Both the position numbers and the translations under genes were made by a program. From the NCBI RefSeq assembly GCF_002483225.1, contig NZ_DLHL01000054.1, forward strand, positions 57,881-121,880: a stretch of DNA of 64,000 nt, written 5' to 3'. Below, one piece after another: positions 23,294 through 32,322 of the stretch. This DNA is from Gemmatimonas sp. UBA7669. GTDB lineage: Bacteria > Gemmatimonadota > Gemmatimonadetes > Gemmatimonadales > Gemmatimonadaceae. The first letter of the stretch is position 1; every line of letters starts with the position of its first letter. Below the pieces are notes generated by a model. That model had not been told where the DNA came from, ran no database searches, and saw only the letters and a program-made list of their open reading frames with translations.

Positions 23294-26278
23294 TCAGAAC
23301 ACGTACTGGATGCGCGTCATCACCATGCGGCCGATCTGCGGCACACCGGGGAACGTGCGCACTTCTTCGTTGAGCAGGTTGGTGGCGTTGAGCGACCAGC
23401 GCAGCGACTGCCCGTTGAGGTTGAACTTGCGCGAGATGCCAAGGTCGAGCGTGACGATCTCGGGCACGCCCTCGTAGCAGAAGCGGCCCTGCGTGGTGGT
23501 GGGGCAGCCGGCGACGGCGTTGGCCGACGTGGTGCCGGTCGCCCCCGGATTGCCGGCGGCAATCGGCCAGGAGGCCGTGGTGCCGTACACGCCCGAGTTG
23601 ACCTCGTAGCTCTCGGAGTAGTTCACCCGGCTTTCGAGTGACCACACATTGCCCAGCGTCTCGAAGCGCGCCGCGAGGGAGCCACGGTTGGCCGGCGAGT
23701 TGGACATGAGCGGCGCGGCGTTGCCACCCTGGATGTCCGGGAAGATGGTGCGGTTCTGGTAGCTGTAGTTGGCGGTGAAGCCAAGGCGCTGGGTGGCCTG
23801 GAGGGTGGTGGCCATGTCGAGACCGGTGACCCAGAGCTTCTGGTTGCCGGCGTTGAAGTACGTGGCCAGGATGCGACGGTTGCCACCCGCCTGATCATCC
23901 CACGTCACCACGCCAAGCGGCAGCGCGGCGGCAGTCGGGACGACGGCGCCGGCGAGACCCGCAGCGAGTTGCTGCACCTGCGCCGCAGGCACCTGAAGAC
24001 CAGCCTGTGCCGCCGCACCCTGAATGACCTGCGCCCACTGCGTGGTCACGTATGTGCCGTAGGCCTGCGGACTGCGCGCAAGCACGACGGGGGTGGCCTG
24101 TCCGGCGGATGTGCCCACATCACCACGCTGCTGTCGCCAGCCGGAGATGTCGATGAGCAGCTTGCCGTTGGCCAACTGCCCCTTGTAGCCCAACTCATAC
24201 GTGTTGTTGAACGAGGCACGCAGCGGCGCGATGTCGGCCGGTCCGCTGGCATCGGCAATGAGATTCTGTCCGATGAACAGACCCGTAGGCAGTTCGGCCT
24301 CCGTCGGGACCCGCGACTGCAGACGCTGGATGAGCGCCGGCGCCAGTTGCGCGGCAAAGCCCGCTGCTTGCTGCTGCGACAGCCCGAGGTTGGCGATCAG
24401 CGCCTGCGTGAGGCCCGCGGTCAGCGTCGGCTGCACCGCCGGCCCGAGTGCCGTCCACACGCCGGGGAGCGCCGCCCCCGCACTCACCGTCTGGAAACCC
24501 GTGTTCTGCGTGAAGGGCGAGCGCATGCAAAGCGTGCCGTAGGCCGAGCCTGCCGTACAGGTTCGCGGGAACTGATAGCCTTCCTTGGGCTTGTTGCCCT
24601 GCGCAAACACGTCGTACGGGTTGGCCCCCGCCGCGCGCGACTGTACGAGATCGAGGAAGAATGTGAAGTTGGCCGGCGTCTGGAAGGCGCGGTTGTACGT
24701 GGCACGGAAGACGTGGTTGTCGCCCACCGGCTTGAACGTGATGGCGGCGCGCGGCGAGAAGAAGGTGCCCTCGATGACGTTGTTGCCGTCCACACGCAGC
24801 GCGGTGAGCAACTCCATCTTGCGGTTGAGCACCCGCGTGCTGGACTGCAGATAGCCGCCGTACTCGCGTGTATTGTCGTCGGCCTCGTTGCGGCCGTTGA
24901 TCGTGCCACCCGTTTCCGGATTGGTCGCGATATAGTCCACGCCGTAGGTGAACGACTGGCGGCCGTCAAGCAGGTCGAGCCCGTGCTGGGCCTGCAGCGC
25001 CCAGACATTCGACTTGTCCACGATGGGCTGCCCGCTGCGCAGCAGATAGGTGCCGCCCACGTCCAGCGAATCGTCGTTGCCGGCGTTGCTGGAATTCACG
25101 AAGGCCTGGGCAAAGAACCGCCCGAAGCGCACTCGTTGCTGCAAGCTGTTGTAGGTCCAGTTCTTGATCTGCGCACTGCCGTTGGCGCCAGTGAGCTCGA
25201 TGCCGGAACCCGCGCGCGTGAAGCCGTAGGTCGTGATGAGCTCCACCCCGTCGCGCGGACGCAGGTCGAGTCGCGCTTCACCGGTGAAGCGCTCGAGATC
25301 AAAGTCGCGCGCATTGGCCTGTCCGCGGCGGCCGGCCGGCGCCGCATTCGGGAACGTCGCCGGCTCCGACAGGTCGCGATACTGCCAGTCCCGGGCGCGC
25401 ATGCCTTCACCCGACAGCTTGAACGCCGCCCGGTCGTTCAGTTTGACGGCCGTTCGCGCACCAACGCGCAGCAGATCGCGCTGACCACCGTCCACGCTGA
25501 GCGTGGTATTGGAGCGCCGACCGGGTTCCTGGGTGAATGGCGACTTGGTGATCACGTGCAGCACGCCGTTGGCGCTGTTGGGACCGTACAGCGCCGACGC
25601 CGGACCGAGCAGCACTTCGATACGATCAATGTCCTCGTTCGTGCCCGTCATCAGGAAGGGCACGTTCACACGCAGCGACGGCACGCCCGCAAAACGATAG
25701 TCCTGCAGCATGAGAATGCTGCCGCTGAACGCGTTGTTGAAGCCGCGCGCGACGATGTTGGCCTGCGCAATGCCGCCGCGGTTGACATCCACACCGGGAA
25801 TGCCCCGGAGCTGGTCGGTGACCGTGACCGCCGGTCGCTCCGCGATGCGCTCACTCGAAATGACCGAGATCTGCGCCGGGGCATCGAGCGCCTTCTCCGG
25901 ACGACTGCGGCTGGCCGTGACGACCGTCTGTCCGAGCTGCGTCGGCCGCTCCGTCAGCGCGGCATTGATGACCGCGCCAACCCGCTGCGCGGTGAAGACG
26001 CGCTGCTCATAGCCGAGGGCGCGCACCGTGACCGTGTAGCTGCCGTCCGGCAGGTTGACCACGCGGAACCCACCATCCGCGCCGGAGATGGCACCGTAGG
26101 CCTGCCCGCCCATGAGCTGCGCCTGCACCTGCGCATTCTCGATGGGACGGCCAGTGGTCGCGTCAGTGACCTTGCCGGTGATGCTGCCGGACTGCGCAGC
26201 GAGGTTCGACGACGCCGCAGGCATGAAACCGATGGCCAGCATTGCGCTGGCCAGCAGTCGCCGAAGAGGGAGACGCAT
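23294..26278 (-). CDS. TonB-dependent outer-membrane receptor with carboxypeptidase-like N-domain
   Basis: Outer-membrane gated transporter of 994 residues. The ATG at 26278 has GAGGTG just upstream and is followed by a signal peptide (MRLPLRRLLASAMLAIGF...). A carboxypeptidase-regulatory-like beta domain (SGSITGKVTDATTGRPIENA) comes next, then the plug (VVTASRSRPEKALDAPAQIS, LRGIPGVDVNRGGIAQANI, VLLGPASALYGPNSANGV) and a large barrel ending in IQYVF with a terminal Phe. The substrate is unknown. The start at 26371 is rejected because it lies upstream of this signal peptide. Energising partners could be the TonB/ExbBD-like set at 51544-53457. Confidence 0.93.
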   Translation of the reverse strand: MRLPLRRLLASAMLAIGFMPAASSNLAAQSGSITGKVTDATTGRPIENAQVQAQLMGGQAYGAISGADGGFRVVNLPDGSYTVTVRALGYEQRVFTAQRVGAVINAALTERPTQLGQTVVTASRSRPEKALDAPAQISVISSERIAERPAVTVTDQLRGIPGVDVNRGGIAQANIVARGFNNAFSGSILMLQDYRFAGVPSLRVNVPFLMTGTNEDIDRIEVLLGPASALYGPNSANGVLHVITKSPFTQEPGRRSNTTLSVDGGQRDLLRVGARTAVKLNDRAAFKLSGEGMRARDWQYRDLSEPATFPNAAPAGRRGQANARDFDLERFTGEARLDLRPRDGVELITTYGFTRAGSGIELTGANGSAQIKNWTYNSLQQRVRFGRFFAQAFVNSSNAGNDDSLDVGGTYLLRSGQPIVDKSNVWALQAQHGLDLLDGRQSFTYGVDYIATNPETGGTINGRNEADDNTREYGGYLQSSTRVLNRKMELLTALRVDGNNVIEGTFFSPRAAITFKPVGDNHVFRATYNRAFQTPANFTFFLDLVQSRAAGANPYDVFAQGNKPKEGYQFPRTCTAGSAYGTLCMRSPFTQNTGFQTVSAGAALPGVWTALGPAVQPTLTAGLTQALIANLGLSQQQAAGFAAQLAPALIQRLQSRVPTEAELPTGLFIGQNLIADASGPADIAPLRASFNNTYELGYKGQLANGKLLIDISGWRQQRGDVGTSAGQATPVVLARSPQAYGTYVTTQWAQVIQGAAAQAGLQVPAAQVQQLAAGLAGAVVPTAAALPLGVVTWDDQAGGNRRILATYFNAGNQKLWVTGLDMATTLQATQRLGFTANYSYQNRTIFPDIQGGNAAPLMSNSPANRGSLAARFETLGNVWSLESRVNYSESYEVNSGVYGTTASWPIAAGNPGATGTTSANAVAGCPTTTQGRFCYEGVPEIVTLDLGISRKFNLNGQSLRWSLNATNLLNEEVRTFPGVPQIGRMVMTRIQYVF

Positions 26279-26395
26279 TACGCACCTCGAGGGAAAAAAG
26301 GACTGGGAGAGTCCGGGCACCTGCGTCGATGCACAGGCAAGGGTGGGAACCGCCGGCGACACGGAAAACATGACGCCAGCGGCTAGGTTGCCCCA

Positions 26396-26424
26396 ATCAT
26401 TGTGTGCCGCGCTTCACTCGTCAA
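26396..26424 (-). promoter_or_regulatory. Promoter of the TonB-dependent receptor
   Basis: Minus-strand TTGACG (26424-26419, 5/6 to consensus) and AATGAT (26401-26396, 4/6) separated by exactly 17 bp. This gives a 5' leader of roughly 110 nt before the receptor ATG. I found no recognisable riboswitch in that leader. Confidence 0.55.
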
Positions 26425-26442
26425 TACGGGAACGACGTACGT

Positions 26443-26474
26443 CGGGCGTTAAAGTATGCCTTTGACAACGCCCG
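26443..26474 (-). terminator. Hairpin just after the ftsK stop
   Basis: Inverted repeat cgggcgtt/aacgcccg (8 bp) with an inner aaag/cttt pairing, beginning 2 bp after the ftsK stop. No T tract follows, but its position suggests it marks the end of the ftsK transcript before the receptor promoter. A further palindrome, CGACGTACGTCG, follows it. Confidence 0.45.
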
Positions 26475-26475
26475 A

Positions 26476-28818
26476 TCAGGACTCGCCACAGATCCGGTCG
26501 AGGTCCTGTATGCCGACCAGCACATCGCGGGGACGGGCCGCGCCCTCCGATGGGGCCAGTACGCCAGCCGCTTCCAACTGGTCGATGATCCGCGCTGCCC
26601 GCCCATAGCCGATCTTGAGACGACGCTGCAGCAGTGAGGTCGACCCCTGGCGATGCTGGATGACGACTTCCGCGGCTTCACGGAAGCGCGCGTCGCGCTC
26701 ACTCGATGCCCCGTCGTCGTCCTCGTCGCCGCCCGCCTCTTTGGCTTCGGCGGCCTTCACGGCCTCCAGGATATCCGGCTCAGACTGTGCAGGGGCATCG
26801 AGCGCCGCTTCGAACCGTGCCTTGGCGTCGTCATACCAGCGCAGCAGCTTTTCCGTCTCTTCGCTGGAGAGAAACGCACCCTGCAAGCGCGACGCCTCCG
26901 ACTTTCCCGGTGGAATGAAGAGCATGTCGCCGTTGCCCAGGAGCGCTTCAGCGCCCGCGCCGTCGATGATGGTACGGCTGTCCACCTGTGAGGCCACACG
27001 AAACGCGATGCGACAGGGGAAGTTGGCCTTGATGAGACCCGTGATGACATTCACGCTGGGCCGCTGTGTGGCGAGAATGAGGTGAATGCCGATGGCGCGT
27101 GCCTTCTGCGCCAGCATGGCAATGGGCGTTTCCACTTCGCCCTGCACCGTCATCATGAGATCGGCCATTTCGTCGATGACCACGACGATGTACGGCAGAA
27201 TGCCACCGGTATACGTGCGGTCCTCGAAGCCCACTTCAGGATTGCGTGGCTTCTGCGGTGCCGGCCCTTCCCCTGCGGCGTGCTGCGTGACGCGCTTGTT
27301 GAACTCCTGCAGATTGCGGCAGGCGTTGGCCTCGAGCAGCCGGTAGCGATCCTGCATCTCCATCACGGCCCACTTGAGCACCGAGGCCGCGTCGCGATTG
27401 TCGGTAATGACCTTGTGCCGAAGGTGCGGTAGCGTGTTGTACACGCTGAGCTCGACCATCTTGGGATCGACCATCAGAAAGCGCAGCGTGCGCGGCGTAT
27501 GCCGATACACCAGGCTGGTAATGATGGTGTTCACACAAACGGACTTGCCGGAGCCCGTGGCGCCGGCAATGAGCAGGTGCGGCATCTTGGCGAGATCCGC
27601 CACCACCGGACGTCCCTCGAGATCCTTGCCCAGGGCCACCGGCAACGCCGCACGGGCCGACTGAAACTCCGGCGCCTCCAGCACGTCACGCAGGCCCACC
27701 ATTTCCGGCGTCGGATTGGGGACCTCCACACCCACCGCGCCGCGGCCCGGAATGGGTGCAACAATGCGAATGCTGGGCGCCCGCATGGCCAACGCGAGGT
27801 CATCGGCCAGGGCGGCAATCTGCCGCACCTTCACACCGGCGGCGGGCTCGATCTCGAACTGCGTGACCGTGGGGCCCGACGTGCGCCCCACCAGCTCACC
27901 TTCCACCTTGAACGTACGCAAGGTGGCCATGAGCTTGTCGCCCGCCATGTCCAGCTCGCGGCGTCCGACATCCGCGCTGCGCGCAGGCGCCTGCGTCAGC
28001 AGCGACGTGGGTGGCAGGTCATCGCTGAACGCCACGGGCTCGGCGGGCTGCTCGAGTACCTGCTCGACCGAGGGCTCACGCGCTGCGCCCTTGGCGTCGC
28101 GTGCCCGTCCCTTGGCGGGCTTTCGCGTGTCCGGCTCGACGGCGTCTCGCGACAACGCATCGCGCGAGAGTACGTCACGCGCCAATACATCACGCGCCAG
28201 CACGGGGTCGATGGCCGGCATCTCTTCCGGCTCGGGTGCAAGCCGCTCGGCCAGCGTGGGGGACCAGCCACCAGCCTCATTGCTGGTCTGCCCACGCGCG
28301 GGCGTCGGGCCGCCGGGGCCAACGAGCAAACGCAGTGGATTCCAGCGCAGGGTGGCCACGGTGAGCGCGCTGGTGGCCAGCAGAAAAACGATCCAGGCGC
28401 CCGCCGCGCCAAGCGCCTTGCGCAGGTAATGCGCCACGAAGGTGCCCCAGAGGCCGGCCAGATCGGAATCCGTCGGCGAGCCGCCAATGGCGAGACCGAT
28501 GGCCACCGGCACCAGCACCACGGTGCCGGCAAAGAGCAGTGTCCAGTCGCTGGCATCGTCGGCCCGACGAATGCGACCGAACAGCGCGAGTGCGACGACG
28601 AAGGCGCCCAGCGCGATGAGCACCATGCCGGGAATGCCAACGGCAGCGACGATGGTGCACTTCACGACGGTGCCCACCGGACCGAACGGGCCGTTCGCAT
28701 CCCAGCACGCCGCCGTCTCCCACTCCACACGCTGGAACAACAGCGCGCCCAACAGGAACACGGCCAGCAGGGTAAGCGCGACGGCGCCCATTTCACGCTG
28801 CAACACCTTCCGGTCCAT
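26476..28818 (-). CDS. ftsK: DNA translocase FtsK/SpoIIIE
   Basis: Septal DNA pump that segregates chromosome ends at division. The 780-residue product has four N-terminal membrane segments (about residues 10-165, e.g. AVALTLLAVFLLGALLF). A variable linker with a pentapeptide repeat (VLARD/VLSRD) near residue 205-230 follows. The motor domain has Walker A IAGATGSGKSVCVNTII and Walker B YIVVVIDEMADLMM. A C-terminal gamma winged helix (about 715-775) ends in STSLLQRRLKIGYGRAARII, which reads KOPS sequences. The start is backed by GAGGAGAGG. It is downstream of comB with a 39-bp gap and is the last gene of a long run that begins at 36959. Confidence 0.95.
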   Translation of the reverse strand: MDRKVLQREMGAVALTLLAVFLLGALLFQRVEWETAACWDANGPFGPVGTVVKCTIVAAVGIPGMVLIALGAFVVALALFGRIRRADDASDWTLLFAGTVVLVPVAIGLAIGGSPTDSDLAGLWGTFVAHYLRKALGAAGAWIVFLLATSALTVATLRWNPLRLLVGPGGPTPARGQTSNEAGGWSPTLAERLAPEPEEMPAIDPVLARDVLARDVLSRDALSRDAVEPDTRKPAKGRARDAKGAAREPSVEQVLEQPAEPVAFSDDLPPTSLLTQAPARSADVGRRELDMAGDKLMATLRTFKVEGELVGRTSGPTVTQFEIEPAAGVKVRQIAALADDLALAMRAPSIRIVAPIPGRGAVGVEVPNPTPEMVGLRDVLEAPEFQSARAALPVALGKDLEGRPVVADLAKMPHLLIAGATGSGKSVCVNTIITSLVYRHTPRTLRFLMVDPKMVELSVYNTLPHLRHKVITDNRDAASVLKWAVMEMQDRYRLLEANACRNLQEFNKRVTQHAAGEGPAPQKPRNPEVGFEDRTYTGGILPYIVVVIDEMADLMMTVQGEVETPIAMLAQKARAIGIHLILATQRPSVNVITGLIKANFPCRIAFRVASQVDSRTIIDGAGAEALLGNGDMLFIPPGKSEASRLQGAFLSSEETEKLLRWYDDAKARFEAALDAPAQSEPDILEAVKAAEAKEAGGDEDDDGASSERDARFREAAEVVIQHRQGSTSLLQRRLKIGYGRAARIIDQLEAAGVLAPSEGAARPRDVLVGIQDLDRICGES
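28144..28205. repeat. 15-bp tandem repeat encoding VLARD-like pentapeptides in ftsK
   Basis: Four to five degenerate 15-bp units (e.g. gtcacgcgccaatac, atcacgcgccagcac) encode VLARD, VLARD, VLSRD, ALSRD in the linker between the membrane and motor domains of FtsK. Units are in frame, so copy-number change only alters linker length. Confidence 0.75.
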
Positions 28819-28857
28819 CAGCCTCTCCTCATCGTCCCGACGAATCTGCCGCGCCGA

Positions 28858-29613
28858 TCAGCGCGCAGAACTTCCGCCAGTTGTCGCTCGCAGCAGTTGC
28901 CGGTCCACGTACGCTGTGGCCACGCTGAAGGTGTCGAGCGTGAGACATGCAGAAACATCGGCACTGAACCCGGCATCGGCCAGTGAGCGCGCATGCTGTG
29001 CGTCGTACGCCAGCGACGACACGCCGCCTACGTAGGGTCGCTCGGCCAGCTCGGCCACGCGCGCGCCGTCCCCACGCGCGACACCCGGCAGGGCGGCGTG
29101 CAGCAAACGCACGAGGCGTCCCGCACACACCACATCTTCAAACGCCAGCCGGCGCTCGTGGCCGGCACATACGATGCTCACATCGGCATCGTGCACCGCA
29201 CACCGCTCGAGCACGGCCTGCACCGTGGCCTGTGCGTTGACAAAACCCGCAAAGAAGCAGGCGCGTGCGCCGGCGGTTGCGGTGAGCGCCACGGTGCCGT
29301 TGGTGGTGGTGAACAGCACGGTGCGACCCGCCAGCGCCTCAGGCGTGTACTCCAGCGGCGAGTTACCCAGATCGAACCCGTCGATGCGCTGCATGCGCCG
29401 TTCACCGGCCGTCAGCACCTCGCCCCGCGCGTAGACCCGCGCACGCGCCGCCACCTCATCCACTGTCTCAAACGGCACGACGGCCCGCGCCCCATGGGCA
29501 AGAGCCGTCGCCACGGTGGTCGCCGCGCGCAGCACGTCGAGCACCACTACCACCCGATCGGCTACATCGGCGGGCACCACCGGTGCCTCGCCGAGCAGCA
29601 CGTCCACTCGCAC
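28858..29613 (-). CDS. comB: 2-phosphosulfolactate phosphatase family protein (ComB)
   Basis: Mg-dependent phosphatase family (PF04029) whose founding member hydrolyses 2-phosphosulfolactate in coenzyme M synthesis. In non-methanogens the physiological substrate is often unclear. The 251-residue product has the family motifs VVVLDVLRAATTVATALAHG, GFDLGNSPLEY and LFTTTNGTVAL. It starts with GTG immediately after the accC stop (TGA-GTG), so translation is coupled. No other sulfolactate genes are present, so the pathway role is not inferred. Confidence 0.88.
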   Translation of the reverse strand: MRVDVLLGEAPVVPADVADRVVVVLDVLRAATTVATALAHGARAVVPFETVDEVAARARVYARGEVLTAGERRMQRIDGFDLGNSPLEYTPEALAGRTVLFTTTNGTVALTATAGARACFFAGFVNAQATVQAVLERCAVHDADVSIVCAGHERRLAFEDVVCAGRLVRLLHAALPGVARGDGARVAELAERPYVGGVSSLAYDAQHARSLADAGFSADVSACLTLDTFSVATAYVDRQLLRATTGGSSAR

Positions 29614-30972
29614 TCAGCCAGGCTCCTTCAGCAGGTCGGCGCCCTCGAACTCGAGCCACTTGGTGTGCACCTTGCCCGCCTGGAAGCCGGGATGCTGCAT
29701 GACACGGGCCAGGAACGGCATGGTCGTCTTCACGCCTTCGACCACAAAGCTCTCGAGCGCAATCTGCATGCGCTTGAGCGCCTCCTCGCGCGTGTTGCCC
29801 TGCACGATGAGCTTCGCGATCATCGAGTCGTAGAAAGGGGGCACCGTGTAGCCCGCATACGCATGCGTGTCGATGCGCACGCCGGGGCCGCCGGGCTGAT
29901 GAAACACTTCGAGCTTGCCGGGCGAGGGTTGGAAGTTGCGCGACGGATCTTCCGCGTTCACCCGGCACTCGATGACGTGTCCACGGAACGGCGGCAGTTC
30001 CTTCACCGAGAGCGGCAAGCCCGCGGCCACGCGGATCTGTTCCTTCACGAGATCGACGCCAGTGAGCTGTTCCGTGACCGGATGCTCCACCTGGATGCGC
30101 GTGTTCATCTCCATGAAGTAGAACGAGCCATCTTCGTCGAGCAGCATTTCGACGGTGCCGGCTCCCACATAGTTGATGGCCTTGGCGCCACGCACCGCCG
30201 CTTCACCCATGCGCTCACGCAGCTCCGGCGTCATCACGGGACATGGCGCCTCCTCGATGAGCTTCTGATGGCGACGCTGCACCGAGCAGTCGCGCTCACC
30301 GAGGTGAATGACATTGCCGTGCGTATCGCCAAGCACCTGGAACTCGACGTGACGCGGACGCTCGAGGAACTTCTCCACGTACACGTCGCCGTTGCCGAAA
30401 GCGGACAGGGCCTCGGAGCGCGCGAGTTGGAAGGAGCGAAGGAAATCGTCCGGATCGCGCGCCACGCGCATGCCCTTGCCACCACCACCGGCCGCCGCCT
30501 TGATGATGACCGGGAAGCCGATTTCACGCGCGAACTCCAGCGCCTCCTCGGGGTCTTCGATCGGTCCGGGCGTACCCGGCACGATGGGCACGCCGACTTC
30601 CTGCATGGCCCGGCGCGCCGAGGCCTTGTCGCCCATGACACGGATCTGGTCGGGCGTGGGGCCGATGAACGTGATACCCGATGCGCGGCAGGTCTCGGCA
30701 AACTCGGCGTTCTCCGCCAGGAAGCCATAGCCCGGGTGAATGGCGTCGGCTCCCGTAATCTCCGCGGCAGCAATCAGTCGCGGGATCTTGAGATACGAGT
30801 CGCGTCCCGATGGCGGTCCGATGCACACGTCATCGTCGGCGAACCGGACATGCAGGGACTCGCGGTCGGCCTCGGAGTACACGGCGACCGTCTGGATATC
30901 GAGTTCGCGGCACGCGCGGATGACGCGCAGCGCGATTTCTCCGCGGTTGGCGATGAGGACTTTCTTGAACAT
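29614..30972 (-). CDS. accC: Acetyl-CoA carboxylase biotin carboxylase subunit
   Basis: ATP-grasp enzyme that carboxylates biotin on AccB, the first half-reaction of malonyl-CoA synthesis. The 452-residue protein begins MFKKVLIANRGEIALRVIRA and has the ATP-binding glycine loop AAAGGGGKGMR, the LERPRHVEFQVLGD segment, EMNTRIQVEHPVTEQ with catalytic residues, and the biotin-carboxylase C domain. The length equals that of other AccC proteins. AccB is encoded upstream, but pilT intervenes (31109-32311), an unusual break in the accBC pair. Confidence 0.97.
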   Translation of the reverse strand: MFKKVLIANRGEIALRVIRACRELDIQTVAVYSEADRESLHVRFADDDVCIGPPSGRDSYLKIPRLIAAAEITGADAIHPGYGFLAENAEFAETCRASGITFIGPTPDQIRVMGDKASARRAMQEVGVPIVPGTPGPIEDPEEALEFAREIGFPVIIKAAAGGGGKGMRVARDPDDFLRSFQLARSEALSAFGNGDVYVEKFLERPRHVEFQVLGDTHGNVIHLGERDCSVQRRHQKLIEEAPCPVMTPELRERMGEAAVRGAKAINYVGAGTVEMLLDEDGSFYFMEMNTRIQVEHPVTEQLTGVDLVKEQIRVAAGLPLSVKELPPFRGHVIECRVNAEDPSRNFQPSPGKLEVFHQPGGPGVRIDTHAYAGYTVPPFYDSMIAKLIVQGNTREEALKRMQIALESFVVEGVKTTMPFLARVMQHPGFQAGKVHTKWLEFEGADLLKEPG

Positions 30973-31090
30973 CCCGTAAGGTTGGCGACGTCACTGCCTC
31001 ACCGCCAGTCCCGCTCGCCTACCCATCGTTCGGCGGCCCCCTTGACGGAGCCTCTCCCGCTTCACCTGCCGCGGCGGCTGCCCGACCGCC

Positions 31091-31120
31091 ACGCGGCGCT
31101 ACGCGGCGCTACGCGGCGCT
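31091..31120. repeat. Three exact 10-bp tandem repeats over the pilT stop
   Basis: acgcggcgct repeated three times head to tail. The middle junction forms the pilT stop codon (31109-31111, TAG on the minus strand). Because 10 is not a multiple of 3, gain or loss of a gene-proximal unit could change the last residues of PilT. Confidence 0.9.
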
Positions 31121-32311
31121 GCTTCCGGGGCGGAATCCGCTGAACGTGTTGTCGCTGGCCGCGTCCACACCCTGTACGCGCAGTGCGAACTCTGCAGGAT
31201 TGCTGGCGTTGAACAGCGCACTCTCGTAGGAGATCATGCCGCGCGAGTACCAATCCATGAGCGACTGGTCGAAGCTCTGCATGCCGTAGGCCACACTGCC
31301 CTCCTTGATCAGGTCGGGAATGTTGAGCGTGGCGGAGAGATCGCGGATCTGGTCGCGCACCGCTTCGGTGTTGACCAGAATTTCGCAGGCGGGTACGCGA
31401 CCCGGCTGGTCGGCTCGCGGCACGAGGCGCAGGGACACCACCGCGGACAGCGCATTCGCCAGTGCGAAGCGCACTTCGTTCTGCTGGTGCGGCGGATAGA
31501 ACGAGAGCACGCGATTGATGGTCAGCGTGGCGTCGGTGGTGTGCAGCGTGGAGAACACCAGGTGACCGGTGCCCGCCGCCTTGAGCGCCACGTCCAGCGT
31601 CTCGAGGTCACGGATTTCACCGATCATGATGACGTCCGGATCCTGACGCAGCACGCGCCGCAGCGCCTGCCCGAAGGTGGCGGTGTCGGTGCCCACCTCG
31701 CGCTGATTGATGTGGCACTTGATGTCCCGATGCACAAACTCGATCGGGTCTTCAATGGTGATGATATTGGCGCTGCGCCGCTCGTTGATGTGTTGCACCA
31801 TGGCGGCCAGGGCGGTGCTCTTGCCCGAGCCCGTCACGCCGGTCACCAGCACCAGCCCGCGGGGCTTGAGCGCAATCTGCTCGAGCACCGGTGGCAGATT
31901 GAGATCGCGGATGTTGGATGCCGCGTGCGCAATGGCACGCATGGCAAAGGCCACGGTGCCCTTCTGCTGGTACACGTTGACGCGGAAGCGCCCGATGCCC
32001 GGCACATTGATGGCGAAGTCGGCTTCGCGCACTTCCACGAATTCGCGCAGCTGCGCTGGCGGCAACAGGTGTTCCGCCAGCGCGCGCAATTCCTCGGGCC
32101 GCATGGGCGGCATGTCGAGGGGGACGAGGTCTCCGTGCAGTCGCAGCGTGGGTGGACGACCCACTTTGAGATGCAAGTCTGATGCGCCTTCGCGCACCAT
32201 GCGCTGCAGGGCCGCCTTGAGGTCGAGCCCCGCTGCTGGCGCCGCTCCGTTGCTGGATGCGGACGCTGGTCCGCTGGGAGCTGTCTGGGCGACGCCGGAG
32301 ACCATCGTCAT
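31109..32311 (-). CDS. pilT: Type IV pilus retraction ATPase PilT-like
   Basis: Hexameric secretion-type ATPase that powers pilus retraction or twitching. The 400-residue protein has a low-complexity Ala/Ser start (first ~28 residues), the N-terminal PAS-like domain (GASDLHLKVGRPPTLRLHG), Walker A VTGVTGSGKSTALAAM, the Asp box NIITIEDPIEFVH, Walker B DPDVIMIGEIRDLETLDVAL and the His box GHLVFSTLHTTDAT. It could be PilT or PilU; the C-terminal AIRNLIR-type motif of PilT is not obvious. No pilin or other pil genes are in the window. It lies 11 bp downstream of accB and 136 bp upstream of accC. Confidence 0.92.
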   Translation of the reverse strand: MTMVSGVAQTAPSGPASASSNGAAPAAGLDLKAALQRMVREGASDLHLKVGRPPTLRLHGDLVPLDMPPMRPEELRALAEHLLPPAQLREFVEVREADFAINVPGIGRFRVNVYQQKGTVAFAMRAIAHAASNIRDLNLPPVLEQIALKPRGLVLVTGVTGSGKSTALAAMVQHINERRSANIITIEDPIEFVHRDIKCHINQREVGTDTATFGQALRRVLRQDPDVIMIGEIRDLETLDVALKAAGTGHLVFSTLHTTDATLTINRVLSFYPPHQQNEVRFALANALSAVVSLRLVPRADQPGRVPACEILVNTEAVRDQIRDLSATLNIPDLIKEGSVAYGMQSFDQSLMDWYSRGMISYESALFNASNPAEFALRVQGVDAASDNTFSGFRPGSSAA

Positions 32312-32322
32312 GTGATCATGTC

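Noticed and set aside
23969..26386. 805-residue open frame on the plus strand
   Set aside because: It lies antisense to the TonB-dependent receptor and has low-complexity Arg/His-rich translation; it is a GC-rich shadow without family motifs or ribosome-binding site.
26279..26475. Riboswitch upstream of the TonB-dependent receptor
   Set aside because: No cobalamin-type GCCACTG box or other conserved riboswitch core could be seen in the leader.
28993..31143. 716-residue open frame on the plus strand
   Set aside because: Antisense to comB and accC, which have complete family motifs.
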